Positions 17,738-28,200 of a stretch of 64,000 nt of DNA are shown here, one piece after another. The stretch lies in the NCBI RefSeq assembly GCF_000515315.1, contig NZ_KI911562.1:2885220-2949219 (forward strand), in the 5' to 3' direction. Each line of letters begins with the position of its first letter. Within the stretch, counting starts at the first letter, position 1. This stretch comes from Asinibacterium sp. OR53 (GTDB lineage: Bacteria; Bacteroidota; Bacteroidia; Chitinophagales; Chitinophagaceae). Position numbers and translations under genes: made by a program. The notes beneath the pieces were generated by a model. It was not told where the DNA came from. It saw only the letters and a list, made by a program, of their open reading frames with translations, and searched no databases.

Positions 17738-19837
17738 ATGGGGATTCTTACCAAATATGGACTCAAGATTGCATGTCGGACTTATGCTGTTGCCCTTGCC
17801 TGGTTGTTTGTTATCGCTTGTTCTACCCAATCTACTACCGATCACAAAGAACACGCAGCGCAAGTGCGAAGCATTGTGGCCATTGCCGACAGTCTAAAGA
17901 GCAATGGCCCTGCATGGGTTGAACATTTTATCGACTCTGCCTTTCGCAGTATTCCCAATACCAGTGCATTCGATATTGCAAAGAAATACCATTACCTCGC
18001 CAGTTATTATTACGATCGGCAAAGAGATGTTGCGAAATCCGGGGCCTATGCAGACAGTATGTTGCTTACAATTACTGACAGCACACAGGTACCGGAACAC
18101 ATAAAACTTTATGCCAACGCCCTTTTAGTTAAAGGCGATGCAGTAAAATCAGAAGGCAGGTACAATGATGCCATTTCCTATTTCTACCGAGGAAAGTTGT
18201 TCATGCAAATGACGAAAGACACCTGTAGCTTTTACGAATACGACGCCAGACTGTCCATGCTCTATTATGATCTCGGCAGGTATAAAGAGGCCATCCGGCA
18301 TTACAAGGAAACACTCGATGCAGCGCTCCACTGTCCTGAAAACCTCTTTACCAGGTTCGCACAAGCGCAGGCGCAACTGGATAATATTGCATTGTGCTAT
18401 TCAAATATGAAGCAGTACGACAGCGCCCTTTACTATTACGACAGCGCCCTGCATTATATAGACAAGCACAAACAACAATACCTGAACAGTGCCGACCGAA
18501 CCTCCCGTCAGGCTTTCATTGAAACGGCTATTGGTGTGATTACCAGTAATAAAGGGCAAACCCTGCTGGATACAGGAGACAGCAGTACTACAGAGCAAGT
18601 GTTCCGTGAATCCATCCGCATCAATGCACAGCAGGGGCATGACCTGGCAGACGCACAAAACACCATGAGCAGTCTCGCCTCTTTGTTGTTGGGGCAACAC
18701 CGATACAAAGAAGCGGGAGAACAATTGCAGCAATTGAGGCAATCCCTGGATCAGTCTCCCAGCACGGCTGCTGAATACGATTACCGGAAAGTAAAATGGA
18801 AGTATTATGAGGCGCTAGGTCAACCCGAATTGGCTTATGCAACACTGAAGAGCTTCTTACAATTAAAAGATTCTCTTAATAAAGCATCTGAGCCATTGCA
18901 TTCCATCAATATACAGGATGAATTCACCAATATATCTCAACATTATGAACTGGCATTACTAAAAAAGCAGAGCGAATTAAAAACGGTCTACCTGTCCATT
19001 GCATTTGTTGTATTTGTGATGACATTACTGATCATCCTGTTGATATTGAAAAATGTGAGGAAATCCAGGCAGTATGTTCAGGAGCTGGGTAAACTGAATG
19101 CTTTCGTTACCAAACAAAACAATCACCTGAAGAAAAATTTATCGGCTTTGAAACAAAGCCAGCAGGAAAACTCCCGTATGACGCGGGTCGTAGCCCATGA
19201 CCTGCGCAATCCTGTTGGGGGAATGGTGGCCATGACTGAATACCTCGAAGAGCAGCATCCGCTCATCAATAAAGACAGTAAAGAGCCGTTGCAACTGATG
19301 GAAGCAGCAGGCGGCCGGGCTTTGAACCTGATCAACGAGTTACTGCACCTGAATATTCCGGCCGATACCCTCAAAGAACCGGTAGAGCTGGATACAACGC
19401 TGAAATACTGTGTGGATATACTTCGCCCAAAAAGCAAAGAAAAAGAACTACAACTCGAGTTGCACCTTATACCTGTAACGGTAATGGCCAACAGGGAAAA
19501 ACTATGGCGTGTTTTCAGCAACCTGATTACCAATGCCATCAAATTCAGTCCGTCTGGCAGCACGATTACCATCTCCATGCAAAAAGAAGGAGCAACCGTT
19601 CTTGTATTGGTAAAAGACCAGGGGATAGGTATTCCGGAATCATTCAGGGATAAAATATTCAGTTTTTCACCCGAGGTCAAGCGAACCGGCAGTTCAGGCG
19701 AAGCATCCTTTGGACTCGGGTTGTCCATTGCCAAACAGATTGTAGAGGCACATAAGGGAGATATATGGTACGAAAGCACAGAAGGGATGGGTACCGTTTT
19801 TTATGTACGCTTAAAGGTTACAGAAGCAAATGCGTAA
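17738..19837 (+). CDS. TPR-containing sensor histidine kinase
   Basis: 699 residues. The N-terminus has a lipoprotein-like or signal-anchor segment (ALAWLFVIACS). Residues 40-400 form repeated TPR-like helices (for example YNDAISYFYRG, YKEAIRHYKETL, YDSALYYYDSAL), a membrane helix lies at about 417-440, then a coiled coil and HisKA with the phospho-acceptor H487 in AHDLRNPVGG. The C-terminal HATPase has the N box (NLITNAIKFSPSG), G1 (DQGIGIP) and G2 (FGLGLSIAKQIV). It senses through the TPR part, probably periplasmic. Its stop overlaps the start of a shortened paralogue by 8 bases. No cognate regulator gene is adjacent. Confidence 0.9.
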   Translation: MGILTKYGLKIACRTYAVALAWLFVIACSTQSTTDHKEHAAQVRSIVAIADSLKSNGPAWVEHFIDSAFRSIPNTSAFDIAKKYHYLASYYYDRQRDVAKSGAYADSMLLTITDSTQVPEHIKLYANALLVKGDAVKSEGRYNDAISYFYRGKLFMQMTKDTCSFYEYDARLSMLYYDLGRYKEAIRHYKETLDAALHCPENLFTRFAQAQAQLDNIALCYSNMKQYDSALYYYDSALHYIDKHKQQYLNSADRTSRQAFIETAIGVITSNKGQTLLDTGDSSTTEQVFRESIRINAQQGHDLADAQNTMSSLASLLLGQHRYKEAGEQLQQLRQSLDQSPSTAAEYDYRKVKWKYYEALGQPELAYATLKSFLQLKDSLNKASEPLHSINIQDEFTNISQHYELALLKKQSELKTVYLSIAFVVFVMTLLIILLILKNVRKSRQYVQELGKLNAFVTKQNNHLKKNLSALKQSQQENSRMTRVVAHDLRNPVGGMVAMTEYLEEQHPLINKDSKEPLQLMEAAGGRALNLINELLHLNIPADTLKEPVELDTTLKYCVDILRPKSKEKELQLELHLIPVTVMANREKLWRVFSNLITNAIKFSPSGSTITISMQKEGATVLVLVKDQGIGIPESFRDKIFSFSPEVKRTGSSGEASFGLGLSIAKQIVEAHKGDIWYESTEGMGTVFYVRLKVTEANA

Positions 19838-21434
19838 GTATAGTATCATACTAGGTTGGCTGTTTTCCCTGGCTTGTTCTTCTCCATACCGGCCTGATGG
19901 AGAAAAGAACGCTGTAAAGGTGCAGCAGATACTTGCTACTGCTGATACTTATACGGGAACAATGGTTGACCAGATACCTCATTTTATCGACTCTGCATTC
20001 CAGCAAATCCATCATCCCAGCCGGTTCGACATGGCCAGAAAATACGATTACCTGGCTTCCTGTTATTTTACTCATCAAAAAAACTACAAAAAAGCGTGGG
20101 CTTATTCAGACAGTGTATTGAGCGTACTACCAGATAGCACCCGCTTTCCGGCGTACATAAAAATATATGCCAGTGCTGTATTGACCCAGGGCGACTTATT
20201 GATATCGGAAGGCAAATTCAATGATGCCATTTTATATTATTACCGGGGAAGGCAATTCATGTTGAAAACACAAGACACCTGTAACTTCACCGAATACAGT
20301 AAACGTATCGCCATGCTCTATTATATGCAGGGCAGATACAGAGACGCCATCCCTTATTTTAAAGAAACATTCGATGCGAGGTCTCATTGCCCTGAAAACA
20401 GTTGGGTCCGGTTTGCTGAACAACAAGGGCAGCTGAACAATATCGCATGGTGCTACAATTACCTGGGACAATTGGACAGCGCCGTCTATTATTGCGACAG
20501 CGCCATGCGTTATATTGATCGGTCAATCCATCAACATAGGAGTGATCCCGTTTACATACAACAACAGTCTTATATTCAAACCGCTATAGCTGTTATCAAT
20601 GGCACCAAAGGCGAAGCATTACGATTGAAAGGTGATGAAAAAAACGCAGAACAACTGCTCCGGGAGGCCATCCGAATAACCGGTCAAAAAGGCTACGATA
20701 TACGCTTTTCACAAGGAACTACGGCCAAGCTGATATCGTTGCTATTGACACAACACCGTTACCCTGAAGTCAGGGAGCAGTTAATAGAACTAAGACAGTC
20801 CCTTGATCAACACCCCAATATTCAGTATGAACTGTTATGGCGGGAAAAGCAATGGCTCTATTATGATGGATTGAGAAAACCCCTTCCTGCATTTGCTGCA
20901 TTGAAAAATTACCTACAACTGAAAGATTCTCTGGCAAAAGTGGCCAGACCTTTGCGGGTCATTGACATACAAAATCAATTCAATAACATATCCCGTCGTT
21001 ATGAATTAACCCTGCTGAAGAAGCAGGATGAATTGAAAACAGTTTACCTGACCATTGCCGTTATTGTGTTTGCAATGGCCCTGATTGTTCTTATACTGGT
21101 GTTGATGAACAACAGTAGATCCAAACGGCAACTTGCCGAACTGGACAAATTGAACAAATTCATTACCGAGCAGAATGATCATATGAAAGAAAGTCTCTCG
21201 GAACTGGAGCAAAGTCAGCAGGAAAACACCCGCATGATGAAGATCATGGCCCACGACCTGCGCAACCCTGTGAGCAGCATGCTAGGCACAACAGAATACC
21301 TGAGCAGTTATAAAGACCTGACGCAAGAAAACGCCAGGAAACAATTAACGCTGATGAAAGAAGCCGGCTGGAAGGCCTTAAAACTAATCGATGAGCTATT
21401 GCGACCGGATATTACCAATGCTGGGAAACAGTAG
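19830..21434 (+). CDS. Shortened paralogue of the upstream TPR kinase, without ATPase domain
   Basis: 534 residues, clearly a tandem duplicate of the 17738-19837 protein: the same lipoprotein-like start (GWLFSLACSS), the same TPR motifs in the same order, the same transmembrane segment (LTIAVIVFAMALIVLILVLMN) and the same coiled coil leading to HisKA with H475 in AHDLRNPVSS. It ends about 60 residues later, exactly where the HATPase domain should begin, and the 21 bases left before mqnE cannot encode one. It therefore cannot autophosphorylate by itself. It could be phosphorylated by, or inhibit, the full paralogue as a heterodimer, or it may be a decaying copy. Confidence 0.8.
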   Translation: MRKYSIILGWLFSLACSSPYRPDGEKNAVKVQQILATADTYTGTMVDQIPHFIDSAFQQIHHPSRFDMARKYDYLASCYFTHQKNYKKAWAYSDSVLSVLPDSTRFPAYIKIYASAVLTQGDLLISEGKFNDAILYYYRGRQFMLKTQDTCNFTEYSKRIAMLYYMQGRYRDAIPYFKETFDARSHCPENSWVRFAEQQGQLNNIAWCYNYLGQLDSAVYYCDSAMRYIDRSIHQHRSDPVYIQQQSYIQTAIAVINGTKGEALRLKGDEKNAEQLLREAIRITGQKGYDIRFSQGTTAKLISLLLTQHRYPEVREQLIELRQSLDQHPNIQYELLWREKQWLYYDGLRKPLPAFAALKNYLQLKDSLAKVARPLRVIDIQNQFNNISRRYELTLLKKQDELKTVYLTIAVIVFAMALIVLILVLMNNSRSKRQLAELDKLNKFITEQNDHMKESLSELEQSQQENTRMMKIMAHDLRNPVSSMLGTTEYLSSYKDLTQENARKQLTLMKEAGWKALKLIDELLRPDITNAGKQ

Positions 21435-21455
21435 CAACGGATGCCGGTACTTAAT

Positions 21456-22625
21456 TTAGTTTAAAGTTATTTCTTCAATCGCCAGATCACTATAATCCCT
21501 GATCTCATTATACAGTGTACCGCGTTCTACCGGCTGGCGTTTTACTTGTTTGATCAGCGTTACCAGCTCTGTAGTATTCATGGCAGGCGTTTGTTCTTCA
21601 CTTCCTGCCATAGTATATATTTTTGTAGAGTCGTCGATGGTACCGTCGATATCGTTTACGCCGAATGATAATGCCAATTGAGCATTCTTTCTTCCCAGCA
21701 TGGGCCAATAAGCTTTGATGTGCGGGAAATTATCCATGTACAGGCGGGCCATGGCGTACATGCGCATGTCTTCCACTATTGTTGATTCGGGAACATGGCT
21801 CATGTCATTGTCTTTGTTCCTGAACTTCAGCGGGATAAAAGTATTGAAGCCGCCGGTCTGATCCTGTAACTGACGCAGACGCTCCATGTGATCGATGCGG
21901 TGTTCGAATTTTTCAATGTGTCCGTAAAGCATGGTGGCGTTACTGTGCATACCCAGTTCATGTGCGACACGATGAATATGCAACCAGCCTTCGGCATCCA
22001 CTTTATCATCGCATATCTGCTTTCGGATATCGGGATGGAATATTTCTGCACCGCCACCAGGTAAAGAATCCAATCCGGCTTCGTGCGCCATCTTCATGCC
22101 TTCTTCAACCGACACTTTGGCTTTGCGGAACATATAATCGAGTTCAACAGGCGTGAAGGCTTTGATATGCAGATCGGGACGATGTGCTTTGATGGTTTGG
22201 AGAAGCTCGATAAAAAATGCCAGGTTCATCTTGGGGTGAACGCCGCCTACAATATGCACTTCGGTCACCGGCTTTCCATCGTAACTTTTAACGATGTGCA
22301 TCATTTGCTCGATGCTCAGTTCCCATCCTTCTTCACGGTTGGCATAGAGGCGTGAGTAAGCACAAAAGGCACAGGAGAATACACATACATTGGTAGGTTC
22401 TATATGGAAGTTCCTGTTGAAGTAGGTTTTGTTTCCGTGCTTTTGTTCGCGTACCCAATTGGCCAGTGTACCAAGAAAGGCCAATGAGCCTTTCTCAAAT
22501 AGTGTTACGCCATCCTGGAAATTGATGCGCTCTTTGCGCAATATCTTTTCACCTATTTTTTTCAGTTCGTTCGTATCATCGAGGGAAGCAACCAGTGCAA
22601 AGGGATCTGACGCGGTCGGGATCAT
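21456..22625 (-). CDS. mqnE: Aminofutalosine synthase (radical SAM, CofH/MqnE family)
   Basis: Second-branch menaquinone synthesis: joins carboxyvinyloxybenzoate with SAM to form aminofutalosine in the futalosine pathway. 389 residues from ATG 22625; a GTG two codons earlier is possible. The radical-SAM cluster is C81, C85, C88 in CVFSCAFC, followed by EVHIVGGVHPKMNLAF, and the C-terminus has the family GSEEQTPAMNT stretch. Related MqnC has a different sequence around its cluster. A TAnnTTTG element lies 27 bases ahead. Other pathway genes are not in the window. Confidence 0.9.
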   Translation of the reverse strand: MIPTASDPFALVASLDDTNELKKIGEKILRKERINFQDGVTLFEKGSLAFLGTLANWVREQKHGNKTYFNRNFHIEPTNVCVFSCAFCAYSRLYANREEGWELSIEQMMHIVKSYDGKPVTEVHIVGGVHPKMNLAFFIELLQTIKAHRPDLHIKAFTPVELDYMFRKAKVSVEEGMKMAHEAGLDSLPGGGAEIFHPDIRKQICDDKVDAEGWLHIHRVAHELGMHSNATMLYGHIEKFEHRIDHMERLRQLQDQTGGFNTFIPLKFRNKDNDMSHVPESTIVEDMRMYAMARLYMDNFPHIKAYWPMLGRKNAQLALSFGVNDIDGTIDDSTKIYTMAGSEEQTPAMNTTELVTLIKQVKRQPVERGTLYNEIRDYSDLAIEEITLN

Positions 22626-22651
22626 GTTCACAGATTTTGATGTTCAGACAA

Positions 22652-22659
22652 CAAATTTA
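22652..22659 (-). promoter_or_regulatory. Predicted -7 element ahead of mqnE
   Basis: On the minus strand the sequence is TAAATTTG, an exact TAnnTTTG match, placing the start site about 20 bases ahead of the mqnE ATG. The -33 element is not clear. Confidence 0.4.
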
Positions 22660-22684
22660 CACCGATTTGGCGGATAAATAATTT

Positions 22685-23371
22685 TTAAGCGCTGATCTTA
22701 AAGAAATCGTAAAAGTAGTCCGAAGGCTGCAGGCCCAGCCATTCAGCCCGGTTCAATGCAAGATCCTGGTAAGTGAATTGGCTGATTTGTTCCTTATCAT
22801 ACGGAAGAAGTGTTGTTGCCGGTTGTTTAACAATGATGCCTAAACCTTGATCGGCATCCAGAACAAAGCAGGTCAGGTCTTTTCGCTGACTGCGAAAATA
22901 AAGGATCGCTTTCCATACATCCCCATTCCAGGTTCCCGGGTAGTTCCATTCCTTAAAAGAACAAGCAGCTTCTGCGCTTAAGGGATTGCAATCATGCAGA
23001 ACGATTACCGCATTAGGAGCAGCATGATTTAATGTATGCTCTACATCCCTGATCACATAATCGCATTCGTGCATTCCATCAATAAGCGCCAGTTCAATTT
23101 TCTTATCCTGGAACAATCTCGGGCCATCTTGCGCAAAAAAATCATCGCTTGTTTTTTCAAAATACTGGTTATAGCGATTATACGGATTCAGCAGGAGTTT
23201 TATGGCTTTACGGCCACTCCCGAATACAAAATCGGGATCAACTGCAATCTTGAAATTGCTTTTGATACGAAAAAAAATATGCCCGTTAAAGACCCCGATT
23301 TCCAGGTAATTCTTTAGATGACGGTGTTGCATTAAAGATTTCAAAACGAATAAACGGTCCATATTTTTCAT
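22685..23371 (-). CDS. Class I SAM-dependent methyltransferase, substrate unknown
   Basis: 228 residues. Motif I is LEIGVFNGHIFFRI near residue 22-35, the acidic strand end is AVDPDF, and IELALIDGMHECDYVIRDVEHTL plus AVIVLHDCNPL match the Methyltransf_24-type fold often found in glycan or natural-product methylation. The substrate cannot be predicted. It lies 22 bases downstream of the nucleoside permease gene and 53 bases ahead of mqnE in the same direction; the first is probably a shared transcript, and there is no clear functional link. ATG 23362 is an alternative start. Confidence 0.75.
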   Translation of the reverse strand: MKNMDRLFVLKSLMQHRHLKNYLEIGVFNGHIFFRIKSNFKIAVDPDFVFGSGRKAIKLLLNPYNRYNQYFEKTSDDFFAQDGPRLFQDKKIELALIDGMHECDYVIRDVEHTLNHAAPNAVIVLHDCNPLSAEAACSFKEWNYPGTWNGDVWKAILYFRSQRKDLTCFVLDADQGLGIIVKQPATTLLPYDKEQISQFTYQDLALNRAEWLGLQPSDYFYDFFKISA

Positions 23372-23393
23372 AGAGGATTTTTATAACAAGTAT

Positions 23394-24638
23394 TTAGTGA
23401 TGTTTGCTTGTCTCCATATCCGGGTTGTGTTTGTACCGGAATACCAACGGAAAGAAAATACCAAGCACCAATGCATATCCAGCAAAACTTAACCAGATAT
23501 TGTGCCAGTCTTTCACACCATTAACAGTAAAATAATCCACTACCCATCCGCTGATGGTACCTCCGAGGAAAGCGCCGATGCCATTGGTCATGAGCATGAA
23601 CAACCCTTGTGCACTGGCCCTGATGCGTATATCGGCTTCTTTTTCCACGAATAAAGAACCGGAGATATTGAAGAAGTCGAACGCCATTCCATAAATGATC
23701 ATGGACAGGATCAACAGGTAGAGTCCTGGTCCCGGATCGCCTATAGCAAATAGCCCAAAACGGAATACCCAGGCAAAGATGCTGAGGAGCATGACCTGTT
23801 TGATACCAAATTTTCTAAGGAAGAAAGGAATGGTGAGGATGAACAATGTTTCAGATATCTGTGAAATAGATAAGAGCAGGTTTGGATGTTTTACACCGAA
23901 TGAATCGGCAAAACCGGTTTTGAAATCATCCAGGAAAGCGCCGCCGAATGCATTGGTGATCTGTAATGCTGCGCCCAGCAGCATGGCAAAGATGAAAAAG
24001 ATCAGCATTTTTTTTCTCCGGAACAAAACGAAAGCGTCCAGTCCCAATGCTTCCGACAAAGTTTTCTTCCTGTCCAATTTCACAGGCGGACATTTCACGA
24101 TCGTGAAAGTGTACAATCCCAACAGGAAGCCCGCACCGGCGCTTACGTATAACTGGAGTGGACTTTTCGTCCAGCCAAACAGGTCTACCATCCACATGGC
24201 ACAAACAAAACCAACGGTGCCCCATACACGAACGGGAGGGAAATCCTTCACAATATCAAACCCTTTTTTCTCCAGTATGATATAGGAAACGGTGTTGTTC
24301 AACGCGATCGTTGGCATAAATGCCATTGAGTTGAGGAGCATGATGAGATAAAAAGTTCTGTAATCGCTTACGGTAGAAGCCCAGAGCAGCAAGCAGGCCC
24401 CTACAATATGGCAAATACCCAATACGCGCTCGGCGTTCACCCAGCGGTCTGCCACAATACCCAATAAAGCGGGCATAAACAAGGAAGCAATACCCATGGT
24501 AGCATAAACGGCTCCTACTTCTCCACCGGAAAAATGGAGTGTTACAATCATATAAGCGCCGAGGGATATGAGCCAGGAACCCCAAACAAAGAATTCCAGG
24601 AAGTTCATGATGATCAGGCGTGACTTGATATTCATCAT
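23394..24638 (-). CDS. Nucleoside permease, NupG-type MFS transporter
   Basis: Inner-membrane 12-helix transporter of 414 residues, close to E. coli NupG (418). The start NIKSRLIIMNFLEFFVWGSWLISLGAYM, the GIADRW-like loop between TM2 and TM3 (GIVADRWVNAERVL) and the mid-protein region with GTVGFVCAMWMVDL are features of the nucleoside:proton symporter family. Expected role: uptake of nucleosides by proton symport. Its stop is 22 bases from the methyltransferase start. The substrate range is inferred from the family. Confidence 0.85.
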   Translation of the reverse strand: MMNIKSRLIIMNFLEFFVWGSWLISLGAYMIVTLHFSGGEVGAVYATMGIASLFMPALLGIVADRWVNAERVLGICHIVGACLLLWASTVSDYRTFYLIMLLNSMAFMPTIALNNTVSYIILEKKGFDIVKDFPPVRVWGTVGFVCAMWMVDLFGWTKSPLQLYVSAGAGFLLGLYTFTIVKCPPVKLDRKKTLSEALGLDAFVLFRRKKMLIFFIFAMLLGAALQITNAFGGAFLDDFKTGFADSFGVKHPNLLLSISQISETLFILTIPFFLRKFGIKQVMLLSIFAWVFRFGLFAIGDPGPGLYLLILSMIIYGMAFDFFNISGSLFVEKEADIRIRASAQGLFMLMTNGIGAFLGGTISGWVVDYFTVNGVKDWHNIWLSFAGYALVLGIFFPLVFRYKHNPDMETSKHH

Positions 24639-24703
24639 GCAATTAGTTTTCGTTAATTAATAAAAAAATAAAACGGGGAAAGATAACGAATAATACATAA
24701 TAC

Positions 24704-24734
24704 CAAATAAAAAGGCCCCCGAATGGGAGCCTTT
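24704..24734 (-). terminator. Terminator after trxA
   Basis: On the minus strand, AAAGGC then TCCC pairs with GGGG then GCCTTT around a short loop, with one mismatch, followed by TTTTTATTT. It lies 20 bases after the trxA stop. Confidence 0.8.
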
Positions 24735-24754
24735 CATACAATTTGTAACGGCGA

Positions 24755-25072
24755 TTATAAATGCGCCTGGATCTTTTTATCGAGTACAGATTTGGGTACT
24801 GCACCAATTTGTTTGTCTACGATCTGTCCGCCTTTGATGAACAGGATGGCAGGAATGGAAGTGATGCCATAATTCACACTCAGGTTGGGGTTATGGTCTA
24901 CATTCACTTTACCTACATTGATCTTGCCTGCATAGTCTTTCGACAACTCTTCAATAACGGGTCCGATGGCACGGCAAGGTCCACACCATTCTGCCCAAAA
25001 ATCTACTACTGTCAATTTATCGCTGTCCAGTACGGTTGACTGGAAATTAGCGTCTGTTAATTCTAATGCCAT
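24755..25072 (-). CDS. trxA: Thioredoxin
   Basis: Cytoplasmic disulfide reductant, 105 residues. The active site WCGPC has C30 and C33; the buried Asp24 (VVDFWAEW) and cis-Pro segment SIPAILFIKGG are present. All are standard for thioredoxin 1. Flanked by a clear terminator downstream and a TAnnTTTG element upstream, so probably transcribed alone. Its reductase is trxB at 10727. Confidence 0.96.
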   Translation of the reverse strand: MALELTDANFQSTVLDSDKLTVVDFWAEWCGPCRAIGPVIEELSKDYAGKINVGKVNVDHNPNLSVNYGITSIPAILFIKGGQIVDKQIGAVPKSVLDKKIQAHL

Positions 25073-25114
25073 ATACTGTTTGTTTTTTTAGGTATTGTTA
25101 CCTTATTAGGATGT

Positions 25115-25146
25115 CAAATTTAGCTCCAAATAGCCGTTTATGCAGT
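25115..25146 (-). promoter_or_regulatory. Predicted trxA promoter
   Basis: The minus strand has TAAATTTG at 25122-25115 (exact -7 consensus) and a weak -33 (ACTG) 20 bases earlier. It lies about 43 bases ahead of the trxA ATG. Confidence 0.45.
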
Positions 25147-25216
25147 TTTGACTTTTCCACGGGTGTGATTAATGACGTTGCAACAGCAAAACTGACAGGG
25201 CGTCGGGACTGGTGCA

Positions 25217-28200
25217 TTACCCTGCAAGCCCTACATTCACCTCTAAATCCTGGTTATTGAGCAGGAACTCAGCCATTTCTTCGTTCATCCTGAAGCCTTT
25301 ATCGAAAGATATCAGGCTCACTTTCAGGTTTTCCCTGGGCTCATAAATATTGAACCGGAGGGCGGTTTTCCCAGGGAAATTGCGAACGTTCTGGTCTACA
25401 AACCGGACAAAATCGGGCGATATGGCTGCTGCGTGGGCATTGATCTCCAGGCTCCGGGTCATGGTTTCTTTTACCGTTTCCAGTAACGACATCACGGTGA
25501 TCTTGAATTCAAACTCGTTTGCTCTTCCGAACCGGGGCCTGAAGAAACCGGTCAGCAGCAGGTTCTGTCCTTTTTCCAGGTAGTTCTGGAATTTGATATA
25601 GTCTTCACTCCACAAAATGAAATCTGTTTTACCACTGAAATCCTCTATCACGAACGAGCCGAAATTCTTACCGGTTTTAGTAACACGATGCTGCACGTCG
25701 ATCACCAATCCTGCTACGCGCAAACTCTTACCGGGGTTGGCTTGTAGCTGCAAGGTATCCTTGATCTCATTGAAATCACTGATCTGCGTAATGCCGTAAT
25801 ATTTCAATTCAAATTTGAAATGATCGAGTGGGTGTCCGCTCATGAACATGCCCGTTACTTCTTTTTCATGATCCAGTAACTCCGTCAGTGTCCAGGGTTC
25901 GGATGGAAGTATCTTGGGTTTCGCTACTTCCATCGATTCGGCCAGTTCGCCGAAGAGGGTATTGGATGAACTCGCCTGGCTTTGTGAAGCCTGTCCGTAC
26001 ATGATCAGCCTTTCCAATCCCGAGAGCCGGTCTCCATCGGGTATCTTGAAATACTGCGCCCTGTGCAATTCCGGAAAACAATCGAAAGCGCCTGAATAAG
26101 CCAGGCTTTCCAATGATTTCTTATTGACTGTTCTTTGCAGTATCCGCTTCACAAATTCATAGATATCGGAATATACCCCATTTTTACTCCGTTCCACAAT
26201 GATGGTCTCCACCGCAGCTTCGCCAACACCTTTGAGACCTCCCAGTCCAAAGCGGATCTCCCCGCGTTTGTTCACGGCAAAGCCTTTAAGTGATTCATTA
26301 ATATCGGGCCCCAATACCTTGATACCCATTCGTTTGCATTCCTCCATAAAGAAGGTGATCTTCTCGATACTGCCTGCGTGGTTGAGTACGGCAGCCATGT
26401 ATTCGCCGGGATAGTGGGCCTTCAGGTAAGCGGTCTGGTAAGCTACAAAAGCATAGCAGGTAGAGTGCGATTTGTTGAACGCATATTGCGCAAATGCTTC
26501 CCAGTCGGTCCATATTTTTTCGAGCTTATCGGCGGGGTGTCCTTTGGCGGTGGCACCGGTAATGAACTGGGCTTTCATTTTATCCAGTACCGATTTCTGT
26601 TTTTTACCCATCGCTTTCCGTAATACGTCGGCATCTCCTTTGGTGAAACCTGCCAGGCTCTGGCTCAGCAGCATCACCTGCTCCTGGTAAACGGTGATAC
26701 CATAGGTTTCGGCGAGGTACTCCTTCATATCATCCAGGTCGTACGTGATGGCTTCCCTGCCATGTTTACGATCGATGAAGTTGGGGATATAAGCGATGGG
26801 ACCCGGGCGGTACAAGGCGTTCATGGCAATGAGGTCATCGAACTTATCGGGCTTGAGTTCGCGCAGGTATTTTTGCATGCCCACACTTTCAAACTGGAAA
26901 GTGGCATTGGTTTCTCCGCGTTGATACAACTGGAAAGTCTTTTCATCATCCAACGGAAGTTCGTCCAGGTCTATAGAAATATTGTGGTTCTCTTTGATGA
27001 GTTCCAGCGCCGTTTTCAAAATCGAAAGGGTTCTCAATCCGAGGAAGTCCATCTTGATTACGCCTGCATCTTCAATGATACTGCCTTCGATCTGCGTTAC
27101 CCACAAACTGGAATCTTTGGCAGTGGCCACAGGAAGCAGTTCTGTAAGGTCTTTGGGGGCGATGATGATACCTGCGGCGTGGATACCCGTATTACGCACC
27201 GATCCTTCCAATCGCTCGGCTTCTTTCAACACCTGTGCCCTGATATCGGTGCCGTTGTATATCTCCCGCAGTTTCTTGACGTTCTCAATATCTTCCTGCT
27301 GGTAGGCTTCTTTTTCTTCGAGTGATTTGGGGCCTTCTTTGATAGTGATGGGCGCTTTCAATACACGGCCCAGTTCCGTACCCGGTTTATCGGGTACCAG
27401 CTTGGCCAGCATATTACTTTCGGCAAGCGGAAGATCCAATACACGCGCCACGTCCTTGATACTCATCTTGGCAGCCATGGTACCATAGGTGATGATCTGC
27501 GCTACCTGCTCTTTACCATATTTGTCTACAACATAATCGATCACTTTCTGTCTTCCTTCATCATCAAAATCCGTATCGATATCGGGCATGCTCTTACGGT
27601 CCGGATTGAGGAAACGCTCGAACAGCAGGTTGTATTTAATGGGATCGATATTGGTAATGCCAATGCAATAAGCTACCACACTTCCCGCAGCAGAACCACG
27701 TCCCGGGCCTACAAATACACCCAGCTCGCGGCCTGCTTTGATGAAATCACTTACGATCAAAAAGTACCCGGCAAAACCCATGGTCTTGATGGTGAACAAT
27801 TCAAAGTCAATGCGCTCCTGTGTGCTGGGAGCAATATCTGTATACCGTCTTTTAGCGCCCTCCATGGTAATATGCCGCAGGTATTCCCACTGGTTCAGGT
27901 TGGCATCTTTGTGTATCTGGAATTCGGCAGGGATAGGGAAGGCAGGCAGCAGTATGTCTTTCTTCAGGTTCAGTATTTCCACCTTGTCAACAATCGCATT
28001 GGTATTGTCGAGCGATTCGGGAATATCGCTGAATAACTGCTGCATTTCAGCCGTGGTCTTGAAATAAAACTGGTTGTTGGGAAATTTAAAACGGCGGTTC
28101 CGTATCTGCACATCATCATTCACAAAATCATCAAAACCAGGTGTGCTTTGCTTTTCGCCTGTGTTGATGCAGAGCAGGATATCATGTGCATTGGCATCGT

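Noticed and set aside
9615-25150. A shared tttatgcagttt stretch upstream of rpoD and trxA as a common regulator site
   Set aside because: Only 12 bases match, in different contexts and orientations; likely chance in AT-rich DNA.
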